Shown: positions 1-7,270, counted from the stretch's first letter. The stretch: 64,000 bases of DNA from Ohtaekwangia sp. (GCA_021155195.1 JAJNPV010000037.1:620001-684000), one strand, 5' to 3'. The notes: generated by a model from the letters alone, not told the origin. Program-made: numbers and translations.

Positions 1-2
1 TT

Positions 3-899
3 GCTATTTATTTTCCATCGTTAAGTGAATATGAGTATTTGACTGTTTTAATGATTGCCATACTTGTGATTGGTGTAATGTATTCAATGCTTCTGGTGGG
101 TAAGTATAGTTTTTTTGAGAAGATACTGGTGATTTTTGTTACCATTATGGGAGCGTCATTTATCTTTTCATTATTTCTGGTTCATCCTTTACCAATGGAA
201 GTCGTTGAAGGATTGTTGCCTTCTGTGCCTCAGGTGCAAGGCGGAAAGATGATGGTAGTTGCCTTTGTAGGAACAACCATGGCTGCCGCTACCTTCTTAT
301 CACGCCCTTTATTTATTCAAGGAAAAGGATGGACGATCAAAGACCTTAGTATTCAAAAGAAGGATGCAATCACGGCATCCGTGTTGATTTTTATTATAAG
401 CGGTTCTATCATGGCAGTTGCAACCGGAGCACTTTTTCACCAAGGCAAATCAGTTACTCATGTGTTGGATATGGTTGGGGCATTAGAACCTGTAGCGGGA
501 AAATTTGCGTTAACATTATTTTTCTTTGGTACGTTAAGTGCTGGTCTGTCTTCCATTTTTCCGTGCCTTATGATTGCGCCTTTGCTACTGGCCGACTACC
601 AATCCGGAAAACTGGATTCCAGTTCTAAACAATTTAGAATCATAACAGGTGTTGCAAGTGTAGTGGCGCTAACAGTTCCGGTTTTTGGGGCCAACCCAAT
701 TCAGGTACAGATACTATCACAAGTATTTAATGTATTTGTATTACCTATAGTGGTTCTTGGAATTATTCTGTTTCTGAATAATAAAAAAGTAATGAACGGC
801 CATCCTACGAATATCGGAATCCAACTTGGTCTGGTATTAGCGTTCTTGTTCTCATGTGTGATATCCTATAACGGTATTGTAGCGTTATTGGAGTATTGA
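3..899 (+). CDS. Nramp-like divalent metal transporter, 5'-truncated by window edge
   Basis: The frame is open to the first base of the window, so this is the C-terminal part of a longer gene; an internal TTG at 39 should not be taken as the start. The protein is almost wholly hydrophobic, with about eight membrane segments. The order of segments resembles Nramp from about TM4 onward: a glycine-rich helix corresponding to TM6, a later helix with LSAGLSSIFP resembling the TM8 region, and a late segment with LSQVFNVFVLPIVVLGI that matches the Nramp SQV..lPf pattern. Nramp proteins import Mn2+, Fe2+ or Mg2+ with protons across the inner membrane. The TM6 metal-binding Met-Pro-His triad appears to be absent (GTTMAAATF instead), so the substrate is uncertain. 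Family assignment is by pattern only. Confidence 0.6.
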   Translation, partial: AIYFPSLSEYEYLTVLMIAILVIGVMYSMLLVGKYSFFEKILVIFVTIMGASFIFSLFLVHPLPMEVVEGLLPSVPQVQGGKMMVVAFVGTTMAAATFLSRPLFIQGKGWTIKDLSIQKKDAITASVLIFIISGSIMAVATGALFHQGKSVTHVLDMVGALEPVAGKFALTLFFFGTLSAGLSSIFPCLMIAPLLLADYQSGKLDSSSKQFRIITGVASVVALTVPVFGANPIQVQILSQVFNVFVLPIVVLGIILFLNNKKVMNGHPTNIGIQLGLVLAFLFSCVISYNGIVALLEY

Positions 900-900
900 T

Positions 901-1004
901 GTGAATTTCTGAAGAAGTTAAATCTATTAACAGCGATCAGTCTTATTTAGTGATTGATTTGTGAATCTCAAAAGAATTAGACTTTTTAGCAGCGATATAC
1001 GTTC
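901..1004 (+). repeat. Imperfect tandem direct repeat, period 60 bases
   Basis: Two copies of about 40 bases start at 901 and 961. Both begin GTGAAT and both contain an A/G-rich stretch with GAA, then TTA(A/G)CAGCGAT. They fill the gap between the Nramp-like gene and the ECF sigma gene, so the second copy lies where the sigma-gene promoter should be. A regulatory role is inferred from position only. Confidence 0.5.
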
Positions 1005-1015
1005 TGTTTATACGC

Positions 1016-1552
1016 ATGAATCAGGCACAATTTGAGTCCGTTTACAACGAGTATAAAAACCTCGTTTACAATGTGTGCCTGCATTATGTGTTAAATAAGG
1101 AAGATGCTCAAGATGTTGCACAGGAAGTTTTTGTTAAAATTTACCATAACATTAGCCAGTATAATCCTGAGGCAGCATCTTTAAAAACCTGGATTTACCG
1201 CATTTCAATCAACCAATCACTGGATTTCCTAAAATCCAAAAAAGCAAAAAAACGATTTGGCTTTCTAACCTCACTTTTCCATCCCGAGTCTGATGAGCTT
1301 ATAAAAGATGTTGCAAAAGTTAGTCATCCTGGTGTTACACTGGAGGACAAGGAGAGTCTAGAAGAACTACTAGTAATCATTCAAGCTTTGCCTGAAAATC
1401 AGAAAACAGCTATTATCCTAAGCAAGATTGAAGATCGGCCTCAAAAAGAGGTGGCAGAGATTATGAACATAAGCGTAAAAGCGGTTGAATCGCTGCTACA
1501 ACGGGCAAAGAAAATAATTGAAGAAAAATTAAGAGAACGCAAAGGAATTTGA
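1016..1552 (+). CDS. RNA polymerase ECF-family sigma-70 factor
   Basis: A 178-residue alternative sigma factor. Region 2 (about residues 5-75) is seen as FESVYNEYKNLVYNV, the acidic DAQDVAQEVFVKIY and the region 2.4 helix LKTWIYRISINQSLDFL. Region 4 (about 115-170) is seen as LPENQKTAIILSKIEDRPQKEVAEIM followed by the helix VKAVESLLQRAKKII. It has only the two domains expected of an ECF factor. The next gene starts 33 bases downstream and encodes a small single-pass membrane protein, the usual place for an anti-sigma factor. Four downstream transcription units carry a common promoter-like motif, so it probably controls the envelope module that follows. The region before its own start shows only a degenerate version of that motif (CGATAT at 993). 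Confidence 0.93.
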   Translation: MNQAQFESVYNEYKNLVYNVCLHYVLNKEDAQDVAQEVFVKIYHNISQYNPEAASLKTWIYRISINQSLDFLKSKKAKKRFGFLTSLFHPESDELIKDVAKVSHPGVTLEDKESLEELLVIIQALPENQKTAIILSKIEDRPQKEVAEIMNISVKAVESLLQRAKKIIEEKLRERKGI

Positions 1553-1566
1553 TGTGATGATCGTAT
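1540..1566 (+). promoter_or_regulatory. Putative ECF sigma promoter, copy 1
   Basis: CAAAGG (1540-1545), 16 bases, CGTAT (1562-1566), followed by AACATAATAC. The ATG of the candidate anti-sigma gene follows 18 bases later. The upstream element lies inside the last codons of the sigma gene. The same arrangement occurs at 2478, 3974 and 4825, which is why it is called. Confidence 0.6.
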
Positions 1567-1584
1567 AACATAATACATTTTCTT

Positions 1585-1860
1585 ATGAATATTGACGAAA
1601 AGTTGGACTTACTTAGGAAAATTGATCGAGTGGAAGCACCCCCTTTCATGCTTACCCGAATCATGCAACAGGTAAAGTCATCCAATGTAACACCAGCTCC
1701 TTCAACATGGAGAGTGGCATTTGTTGCCATTGCAATAGTTATTCTCTCTCTGAACGTCTCAATATTTTTTAAAGCATCCAGCACAGAAACCAATGATGGT
1801 ATTGGAGAGGTAGTTAGTTCAATGGAGTTGCTCACCACTAATGAATTGTATTATGACTAA
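1585..1860 (+). CDS. Small single-pass membrane protein, candidate anti-sigma factor
   Basis: A 91-residue protein with a charged N-terminal cytoplasmic segment (about 1-40, beginning MNIDEKLDLLRKID), one transmembrane helix (about 43-62) and a short C-terminal tail outside. Its size and layout, and its place directly after an ECF sigma gene, suggest an anti-sigma factor, but no zinc-binding anti-sigma signature (HxxxCxxC) is visible, so this is inferred from position. Its end overlaps the start of the next gene by 8 bases, which points to translational coupling. A copy of the shared promoter-like motif lies 18 bases before the start codon, so the pair may be feedback-controlled by the sigma factor. 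Confidence 0.65.
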   Translation: MNIDEKLDLLRKIDRVEAPPFMLTRIMQQVKSSNVTPAPSTWRVAFVAIAIVILSLNVSIFFKASSTETNDGIGEVVSSMELLTTNELYYD

Positions 1861-2341
1861 GTTAAAATTGTTAAGTATTGCTGTTGTTGGGTTATTGATT
1901 CTAAATCTTTGCATTGTTGGATTCCTTTTTTTGAGAAAACCACCCGCCAGGCTGCAAGGGCCACCGCCTTCTGAAATTGATGGGCCAAGGAATAGGATTG
2001 TCGAGATTTTGCACCTTGATCATGAGCAAGTGTTAGAATATGAAAAGTTGATTGATCAACATAAGAATACCATTAAACTATTAAATGATAGTATCAGTGT
2101 AACCAAAAGTAATCTCTATCATACGTTGATTGGCGAGAATCTAATTGCTAAAGATTCTTTGGTGAACAAGATTGCATCACTTCAAAAAGAAATTGAGAAT
2201 GCGCACTACGATCATTTTTCAAAAATTAAAAAACTGTGCAAACCGGAACAACTTGAGTATTTCACCGAGTTGACTGCCGAACTTTCAAATTTCTTCGGAT
2301 TGGCAAGATCGACACCTCAGCCACAAGGGCGGAGACCCTAG
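1853..2341 (+). CDS. Spy/CpxP-like periplasmic or membrane-anchored sensor protein
   Basis: A 162-residue protein with an N-terminal hydrophobic segment (about 4-25) that acts as signal or anchor, then a proline-rich stretch with GPPP, then a mostly helical domain. The helical part has an LxLdxeQ-type feature (ILHLDHEQVLEYEKL) and ends with KPEQLEYFTEL, a layout seen in Spy/CpxP and heavy-metal-resistance sensor proteins. It ends in a proline-rich tail. I chose the ATG at 1853 rather than 1841 because the signal segment then begins MTKLKLL and the start overlaps the previous stop region, as expected in a coupled pair. A role as chaperone or stress sensor next to the sigma/anti-sigma pair is inferred. 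Confidence 0.6.
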   Translation: MTKLKLLSIAVVGLLILNLCIVGFLFLRKPPARLQGPPPSEIDGPRNRIVEILHLDHEQVLEYEKLIDQHKNTIKLLNDSISVTKSNLYHTLIGENLIAKDSLVNKIASLQKEIENAHYDHFSKIKKLCKPEQLEYFTELTAELSNFFGLARSTPQPQGRRP

Positions 2342-2477
2342 GTTTAATGCTTGCTAGGATTTGTAGCGAAATCGGGATGATTTTTTGTTCCCTATGGTTT
2401 CATATTTTAAGAGTTGATACCACTCTAATTTGCATACGTTCATTTTGTTGCAATAATAAAATTAGTTTCTAATCCTT
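2342..2477. other. Intergenic region before the CotH gene
   Basis: AT-rich gap with no coding signal. It leads into the promoter-like motif at 2478. A short palindrome CCTTCGAAGG (2474-2483) followed by six T bases ends the gap; it overlaps the upstream promoter element and could also act as a weak terminator. Confidence 0.3.
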
Positions 2478-2504
2478 CGAAGGTTTTTTGGACTAGTATC
2501 GTAT
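2478..2504 (+). promoter_or_regulatory. Putative ECF sigma promoter, copy 2
   Basis: CGAAGG (2478-2483), 16 bases, CGTAT (2500-2504), followed by AAATAGTAC. The start codon of the CotH gene lies 25 bases downstream. An inverted repeat (AGTATCGTA ... TACGAACT, 2495-2518) surrounds the downstream element. Confidence 0.65.
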
Positions 2505-2529
2505 AAATAGTACGAACTAAATTTAAAAA

Positions 2530-3948
2530 ATGAAGAGACCTTTGATGAAAATTCGTGTTGGTATTTTTAAACCAGTTTTATTGGTAATTCTTGCATCGTT
2601 TGTAGCCTGTAGTGAACAAGAAATTGTTACACCAGATAACGACCCTGAGGTACTTGTTGATGATGCAGATTTTATTGTATCTGACTGGACGGTAGAAACA
2701 CACAGTAATGACGCAGATCCAGATTTCAGCGAGGTATTTGAAGACAATGCTGTTAAGAGATTGGATATTGTGATTACATCGGCTCGTTGGAAAAGTATGC
2801 TGGCAGATATGACGAGTTTGTATGGAACTTTTGGTTCGAGAAATGGTGGCGGTGGATTTTCAGATCAGGATCCAATCTTTGTTCCTGCTGAGGTATTTTA
2901 CAAAGGCAATGAGTGGTATAGGGTAGGAGTTCGATTTAAAGGTAATTCGAGCCTATCAAGTACGTGGAGTTCAGGAAATATGAAGTTGTCTTTTAAGCTT
3001 GATTTTGATGAATTTGAAGATGACTATCCACAAATTAAGAATCAGCGCTTTTATGGATTCAAAAAATTGAGTCTTAAAAATAACTACAATGATAAATCTA
3101 TGCTACGCGAGAAAGTGGCTGGCGATATTTTTAGAAATGCGGGCTTGGCCAGTTCACACACTGCATTTTATACCGTGTATGTTGATCATGGTGAGGGACC
3201 GATTTATTTTGGATTGTATACATTGGTGGAAGAAGTAGATGATACCGTAATAGATACCCAATTTTCAAACAACAATGGAAACTTATATCAGCCAGACGGA
3301 ACAGGAGCAAGCTTTGCCTCGGGTACATTTAGTGAATCTGTTTTTGTGAAGGAAACAAATGAAGATGAGGCAGATTGGTCTGATATTAAAAACTTGTTTA
3401 CCGCTTTACACAATACGTCTAGAACTACAGATGCGGCCACGTGGAAGACAAATTTAGAATCGGTTTTTGATACGAATGTTTTCTTAAAATATTTGGCGGT
3501 TAACACCGTAATACAAAATTGGGATACGTATGGAAGAATGACGCACAACTATTTTTTATATAATAATCCTGATAATCATTTGCTTACCTGGATTCCTTGG
3601 GATAACAATGAAGCTTTACAAACAGGGAATATGCAGGGATCGTTACCATTAAATTTTTCTGGCCTTTCCTCAGTTCAGTGGCCATTAATAAGATATTTGT
3701 ATGATGATGCTAGTTACAGAGGGCAGTATGATGCATACGTTGAAGAAGTGATAAATGGAGCTTTTCGCACCAGCACCATACAAGCTACTTATACTACCTA
3801 TGCTTCGTTGATTGAACCCTACGCTACTTCCGAGACTAAAGGATATACATTTTTAAGTAATGCTTCTGATTTTCAATCGGCTATAAGTACTCTTAAAACT
3901 CATGCAACGCAGCGAGCCGCAGCAGTTAAAACGTATTTAGGCAACTGA
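2530..3948 (+). CDS. CotH-family protein kinase lipoprotein
   Basis: A 472-residue protein with a lipoprotein signal peptide (lipobox VAC, Cys27), so it should sit on the outer face of the envelope. The CotH domain spans about residues 75-470. Family features seen are RFKGNSS (135-141), the conserved loading region KKLSLKNNYNDKSMLREKVAG (178-198), HTAFYTVYVD, YFGLYTLVEEVD (227-238) and the metal-binding motif WIPWDNNE (354-361, likely Mg-binding Asp358). CotH proteins are atypical secreted kinases; the Bacillus spore-coat enzyme phosphorylates coat proteins. The substrate here is unknown. It has its own promoter-like motif and is followed by a hairpin and the two YHYH genes, whose products are candidate partners by context only. 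Confidence 0.88.
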   Translation: MKRPLMKIRVGIFKPVLLVILASFVACSEQEIVTPDNDPEVLVDDADFIVSDWTVETHSNDADPDFSEVFEDNAVKRLDIVITSARWKSMLADMTSLYGTFGSRNGGGGFSDQDPIFVPAEVFYKGNEWYRVGVRFKGNSSLSSTWSSGNMKLSFKLDFDEFEDDYPQIKNQRFYGFKKLSLKNNYNDKSMLREKVAGDIFRNAGLASSHTAFYTVYVDHGEGPIYFGLYTLVEEVDDTVIDTQFSNNNGNLYQPDGTGASFASGTFSESVFVKETNEDEADWSDIKNLFTALHNTSRTTDAATWKTNLESVFDTNVFLKYLAVNTVIQNWDTYGRMTHNYFLYNNPDNHLLTWIPWDNNEALQTGNMQGSLPLNFSGLSSVQWPLIRYLYDDASYRGQYDAYVEEVINGAFRTSTIQATYTTYASLIEPYATSETKGYTFLSNASDFQSAISTLKTHATQRAAAVKTYLGN

Positions 3949-3980
3949 CCCTTCGCCACAAAAAAGTATTGGGCGAAGGA
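3949..3980 (+). terminator. Hairpin after the CotH gene, overlapping the next promoter
   Basis: CCTTCGCC (3950-3957) pairs with GGCGAAGG (3972-3979) across a 14-base loop, starting directly after the stop codon. No T-run follows, so termination may be weak. The right arm contains the CGAAGG element of the next promoter-like motif. Confidence 0.5.
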
Positions 3981-4000
3981 TTCTTCTATAAAACTCGTAT
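3974..4000 (+). promoter_or_regulatory. Putative ECF sigma promoter, copy 3
   Basis: CGAAGG (3974-3979), 16 bases, CGTAT (3996-4000), followed by TACTTACTAC. The ATG of the first YHYH gene lies 24 bases downstream. Strongly similar to the leader of the second YHYH gene. Confidence 0.65.
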
Positions 4001-4024
4001 TACTTACTACAACTAACATTATTG

Positions 4025-4795
4025 ATGAAAAATCTTAGAACAGCTTTTATGTCACTCGTTGCCTTAAGTGCTTTGGCAGTGGGTCTTATTATTTCGTGTG
4101 GAAACGATAATAATGTGACGCCAACAATAAGCGGGTCAGTTTCAATAACTGAGGTTGTTATCAACAACTACAAAAGTGGGGTAACCATTTCAACCAATGG
4201 TAATAGCATTGTTCTTAAAAGTAATGGATTACCAGATCATAAAACACCCTATTGGGGAGCAGGTAATGCCTTGTATGAAGATTTCCCTGAAGGATATCAC
4301 GCCAACGTAAATACAAGCATGTCTGCACATAATTATAGTATGACAATTCCTGCCAACCCTTCAGTTTCCAGCAGTCATGAAGAAACAACCTTAGGGCCGA
4401 TAGGAATGGCACTTAATGGAGTGCCCATTTATAACGACAGAGAAGGTGGTAATGTACCACTGGATACTTTAACCATAACAACATTTGATTATTCGGGTGC
4501 TCATCCCGGACCTGGAAAAGATTATCATTATCATACAACTGGAAAGTATACAACTGTTGATGATGATAATTTAGTTGGGTTTTTAAGGGATGGCTTTCCG
4601 ATCTATGGCCGAAGAGATAAGGATGATATATATCCTGACGATCTGGACACCTATGGTGGCCACACAAAAGCAACAGAAGAATTTCCTGATGGTATATACC
4701 ACTATCATGCGAGTAATGTAAATTATTTAAATACTGGCTACTATATTTTAAAGGCTGGATCGTATTATGGAACAAAGGGCACATTTACCCAATAA
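4025..4795 (+). CDS. YHYH-domain lipoprotein, copy 1
   Basis: A 256-residue lipoprotein (lipobox ISC, Cys25). The domain is recognised by two YHYH tetrads, at 167-170 within HPGPGKDYHYH and at 225-228 within GIYHYHASN, with the conserved segments LGPIGMALNGVPIYNDREGG (123-142) and GFLRDGFPIYG (185-195). The YHYH family has no established function; the paired His motifs suggest a metal site. I chose the ATG at 4025 rather than the TTG at 4022, because copy 2 begins with the same MKNL. It has its own promoter-like motif and is followed by a close paralogue. Its context with an SCO-like protein hints at copper or redox work in the envelope. Confidence 0.85.
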   Translation: MKNLRTAFMSLVALSALAVGLIISCGNDNNVTPTISGSVSITEVVINNYKSGVTISTNGNSIVLKSNGLPDHKTPYWGAGNALYEDFPEGYHANVNTSMSAHNYSMTIPANPSVSSSHEETTLGPIGMALNGVPIYNDREGGNVPLDTLTITTFDYSGAHPGPGKDYHYHTTGKYTTVDDDNLVGFLRDGFPIYGRRDKDDIYPDDLDTYGGHTKATEEFPDGIYHYHASNVNYLNTGYYILKAGSYYGTKGTFTQ

Positions 4796-4824
4796 TGGTG
4801 ATGATGATTTATTCAAATTTCAAT

Positions 4825-4852
4825 CGAAGGATTTCTTTAAAAAAACTCGTAT
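4825..4852 (+). promoter_or_regulatory. Putative ECF sigma promoter, copy 4
   Basis: CGAAGG (4825-4830), 17 bases, CGTAT (4848-4852), followed by TAAATACTAT. The ATG of the second YHYH gene lies 25 bases downstream. The surrounding leader aligns with that of copy 1, so the promoter was copied with the gene. Confidence 0.65.
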
Positions 4853-4877
4853 TAAATACTATAGCGAAATTATACTG

Positions 4878-5645
4878 ATGAAAAACCTTAACACAACGTT
4901 TATCTCTTTCATTACCTTCGGTGCGTTCACATTGGTTCTTATTGTATCATGTGGGAACGATGATGAAACTACGCCTATGTCCAATGGTTCAGTTTCAATA
5001 ACTGATGTAGTAACCAGCAGCTACACAAGTGTGGTAACAATTTCTACAAGTGGAAACAGTATTGTTTTAAAATCGAACGGTATCCCAGAACATGTGTCTC
5101 CTTATTGGGGGGAAGGAAATGCGCTGTACGAAACACCTTTTGATGGGCAAAACCTCAATCCAGGTAAAATAGGTACCCAGAACTATTCCATGACTATCCC
5201 CGTAAATCCTGTGGAGGCCACTACCAAAGAAGCGACCTCGTTGGGACCTATCGGAATGGCCTTGAATGGAGTAGCCATTTTCAATGACAGAGAGGGTGGT
5301 AATGTACCCGTAGATGCAAATGTTCTATCCTCTTTTGACAGAGCAGGTGCACATCCAGGTCCGGGTAATACTTATCATTACCATAGTACGGGTGATTTTA
5401 CAGGCAATGATAATGCGAACCTCATCGGTTTTTTAAGAGATGGTTTTCCTATTTATGCAAGAAAGGATAACGATGGAACTTACCCAACCAATTTAGATTC
5501 GAATGGAGGACATGTAGGTACAACGGCTGAATTCTCTACACCAATTTATCATTATCATGCAAGCAATACAGCTTACTTAGGAAGTAGGTTTTATATACTA
5601 AAAGCAGGTAGCTATCATGGAACAAAAGGAACGTTTACTTTCTAA
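4878..5645 (+). CDS. YHYH-domain lipoprotein, copy 2
   Basis: A 255-residue lipoprotein (lipobox VSC, Cys25), a clear paralogue of the gene just upstream: both share GSVSIT, LGPIGMALNGV, FNDREGGNVP or its equivalent, HPGPG..YHYH, GFLRDGFPIY and the ending ILKAGSY.GTKGTF. I chose the ATG at 4878 because it gives a normal lipoprotein signal peptide aligned with copy 1; a longer in-frame start at 4767 would add a hydrophilic leader and overlap copy 1. The last 29 bases overlap the start of the YwqK-like gene, so this copy heads a probable operon with YwqK-like and SCO-like genes, read from the promoter-like motif at 4825. Confidence 0.85.
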   Translation: MKNLNTTFISFITFGAFTLVLIVSCGNDDETTPMSNGSVSITDVVTSSYTSVVTISTSGNSIVLKSNGIPEHVSPYWGEGNALYETPFDGQNLNPGKIGTQNYSMTIPVNPVEATTKEATSLGPIGMALNGVAIFNDREGGNVPVDANVLSSFDRAGAHPGPGNTYHYHSTGDFTGNDNANLIGFLRDGFPIYARKDNDGTYPTNLDSNGGHVGTTAEFSTPIYHYHASNTAYLGSRFYILKAGSYHGTKGTFTF

Positions 5646-6300
5646 GATAATAACAGGCAGTTTTCTTTTTAGCAGCTTGCTTCTGTGTTTGAGTTGTGCT
5701 GTTGATAAAGAAGACAAGGGCAAAGAGAGGCTGCCTGTTTTCGAAAAAGTAAGTACGGAACAAATTCCTCTTTATACAATCTCCTCGGTTGACCCTAATC
5801 TAACCTTGGTAAATGGAATTTATTTTCTGCACGAAGTGCCTTTTTCTGGCTTTATAAAAGAGGTATATGAAACAGGTGGAGTGAAAAGTATTGGCTCCTA
5901 TTTTCTAGGAATGCAAGAGGGTCTTACAAAAACATTCTATGCCAGTGGAAAAGTGAGAGACATTAGAAGCTATAAGGAAAACGTTGGATATGGAAGACAT
6001 GTTGGGTATTGGGAAAATGGGAATATGAAGTTTGATTTCACTTACTACTTTGATAAACGGGAAGGCCTTCAAAAACAATGGTATGAAAGTGGAAGTCCGT
6101 ATGCATTTTTAACTTTTAAGGACGATCGGGAAGAAGGCATGCAACAGGCCTGGCGCGAAAACGGAAAGCCATATATAAACTATGTAGCCAAGGACGGCTT
6201 TCGGTATGGGTTGCAAAAATCGTCTTTATGCTATTCGCTGAATGATGAGAAGATAAAGTCTGCAGTGTTGCCGAACGAGGAGATCGCATTAAAAAAGTAA
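5617..6300 (+). CDS. YwqK/MORN-2-repeat lipoprotein
   Basis: A 227-residue lipoprotein (lipobox LSC, Cys27). From about residue 75 it has several copies of a roughly 22-residue motif of the MORN_2/YwqK type: GFIKEVYETGGVKSIGSY, EGLTKTFYASGKVRDIRSY, GRHVGYWENGNMKFDFTYY, EGLQKQWYESGSPYAFLTF and EGMQQAWRENGKPY. Such repeats form beta-hairpin arrays; the frequent automatic label of antitoxin component is not supported here, since no toxin lies nearby. The start overlaps the second YHYH gene by 29 bases, and the SCO-like gene follows after 3 bases, so the three are likely co-translated. Function unknown; probably a structural or binding partner in the envelope. Confidence 0.75.
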   Translation: MEQKERLLSKIITGSFLFSSLLLCLSCAVDKEDKGKERLPVFEKVSTEQIPLYTISSVDPNLTLVNGIYFLHEVPFSGFIKEVYETGGVKSIGSYFLGMQEGLTKTFYASGKVRDIRSYKENVGYGRHVGYWENGNMKFDFTYYFDKREGLQKQWYESGSPYAFLTFKDDREEGMQQAWRENGKPYINYVAKDGFRYGLQKSSLCYSLNDEKIKSAVLPNEEIALKK

Positions 6301-6303
6301 AGC

Positions 6304-6924
6304 ATGAAGTACATGTTAATAATTTGTTTAGTGGTGATGATTTCTTGCGATAAGGCAGAAAGAAAACTTCCGTACTACAATACAGCGGACTTCACACCCA
6401 CATGGGAGTTGCCGACAGACGGAGACCAGTTTCATCAGATTCGCCCTTTCAACTTAATCAATCAGGAAAATGAAAAATTTACTGAGGCTGATATTAAAGG
6501 AAAGATCTGTGTGGTAGATTTTTTCTTTACTTCTTGTCCGGGCATTTGTCCGAAGATGGCAAACAGCATGATCGATTTGCAAAATGAGTTTCTGGAAGAC
6601 GATAATCTCCTGCTATTGTCACACAGTGTAACACCCGATTATGATAGTGTGCCTGTATTAAAACAATATGCCATCAAGAAAGGAGTTGATTTTAAACGAT
6701 GGAAGCTCTTGACCGGCACCCGAAATGAAATTTATGACTTAGGCAGAAAATATTATTTCGTGGAAGAAGACGAAGGCTTGTTGCGAGAGGAAGATTATTT
6801 TCTCCATACTGAAAACTTTGTTCTCATCGACAAACAAAGGCATATAAGAGGAATATATAATGGCATTGATCCGAATAGTATTCAAGCACTCATTGCCGAT
6901 ATTAAAGTACTAGAACTCGAATAA
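6304..6924 (+). CDS. SCO1/SenC-family lipoprotein (thioredoxin fold)
   Basis: A 206-residue lipoprotein (lipobox ISC, Cys15). The thioredoxin-like SCO fold spans about residues 45-203. The copper-binding pair is Cys78 and Cys82 in FTSCPGICPKM, and the third ligand is probably His168 in FLHTENFVLID. SCO proteins deliver copper to the CuA site of cytochrome oxidase or act as thiol reductases. No oxidase genes are nearby, so this one probably serves the proteins encoded around it. It follows the YwqK-like gene by 3 bases, in the operon headed by the second YHYH gene. Confidence 0.9.
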   Translation: MKYMLIICLVVMISCDKAERKLPYYNTADFTPTWELPTDGDQFHQIRPFNLINQENEKFTEADIKGKICVVDFFFTSCPGICPKMANSMIDLQNEFLEDDNLLLLSHSVTPDYDSVPVLKQYAIKKGVDFKRWKLLTGTRNEIYDLGRKYYFVEEDEGLLREEDYFLHTENFVLIDKQRHIRGIYNGIDPNSIQALIADIKVLELE

Positions 6925-6943
6925 TAACTAAAAAATAAATAGT

Positions 6944-7270
6944 ATGAAACGAATTGCAATGATTATCGGAATGATGAGCTTAACAACTTTTGGGTTTGCT
7001 CAACTAGGCTCAAATCAACAAAGACCAACCCCTCCAACATCAGAGGAAATGATTACGAAAGCCACGAAGGATTTAAGTTTGACGGATGAACAAGTTAAGC
7101 AGTGGCAAGAGATCCATAAGAAATATGGCAAGCCCTCAGAAGACAGACAAAAAGGTGATGAGACCAGGAAAGCAATGGGCAAAGAATTGGAGGCAACACT
7201 AACGAAAGAACAATTGGTGAAATTTAAAAAGATGCAAAAGAATCAAGGGCCACCACCGAGGAAGCAATAA
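6944..7270 (+). CDS. Small Spy-like secreted helical protein
   Basis: A 108-residue protein with a Sec signal peptide (about 1-19, ending FGFAQ). The mature part is highly charged and helical, with SLTDEQVKQWQEIHKKYG (about 46-63) and LTKEQLVKFKKMQK near the end, a layout like the LTxxQ repeats of Spy/CpxP-type proteins; it ends in a PPPRKQ tail. It lies 19 bases after the SCO-like gene, so it closes the module. It resembles the Spy-like protein near the sigma factor in layout, not closely in sequence. A chaperone or sensor role is inferred. Confidence 0.65.
   Translation: MKRIAMIIGMMSLTTFGFAQLGSNQQRPTPPTSEEMITKATKDLSLTDEQVKQWQEIHKKYGKPSEDRQKGDETRKAMGKELEATLTKEQLVKFKKMQKNQGPPPRKQ

Noticed and set aside
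4413..4784. A 123-codon open frame on the minus strand over the first YHYH gene
   Set aside because: It is fully antisense to a gene with a signal peptide and family motifs, and its His- and Tyr-rich translation comes from the repeated YHYH codons.
4767..4877. A longer start for the second YHYH gene
   Set aside because: It would overlap the first copy and place a hydrophilic leader before the lipoprotein signal; the ATG at 4878 aligns with copy 1.
5617..6300. Antitoxin of a toxin-antitoxin pair, as YwqK-like proteins are often labelled
   Set aside because: It is a lipoprotein and there is no toxin gene next to it.
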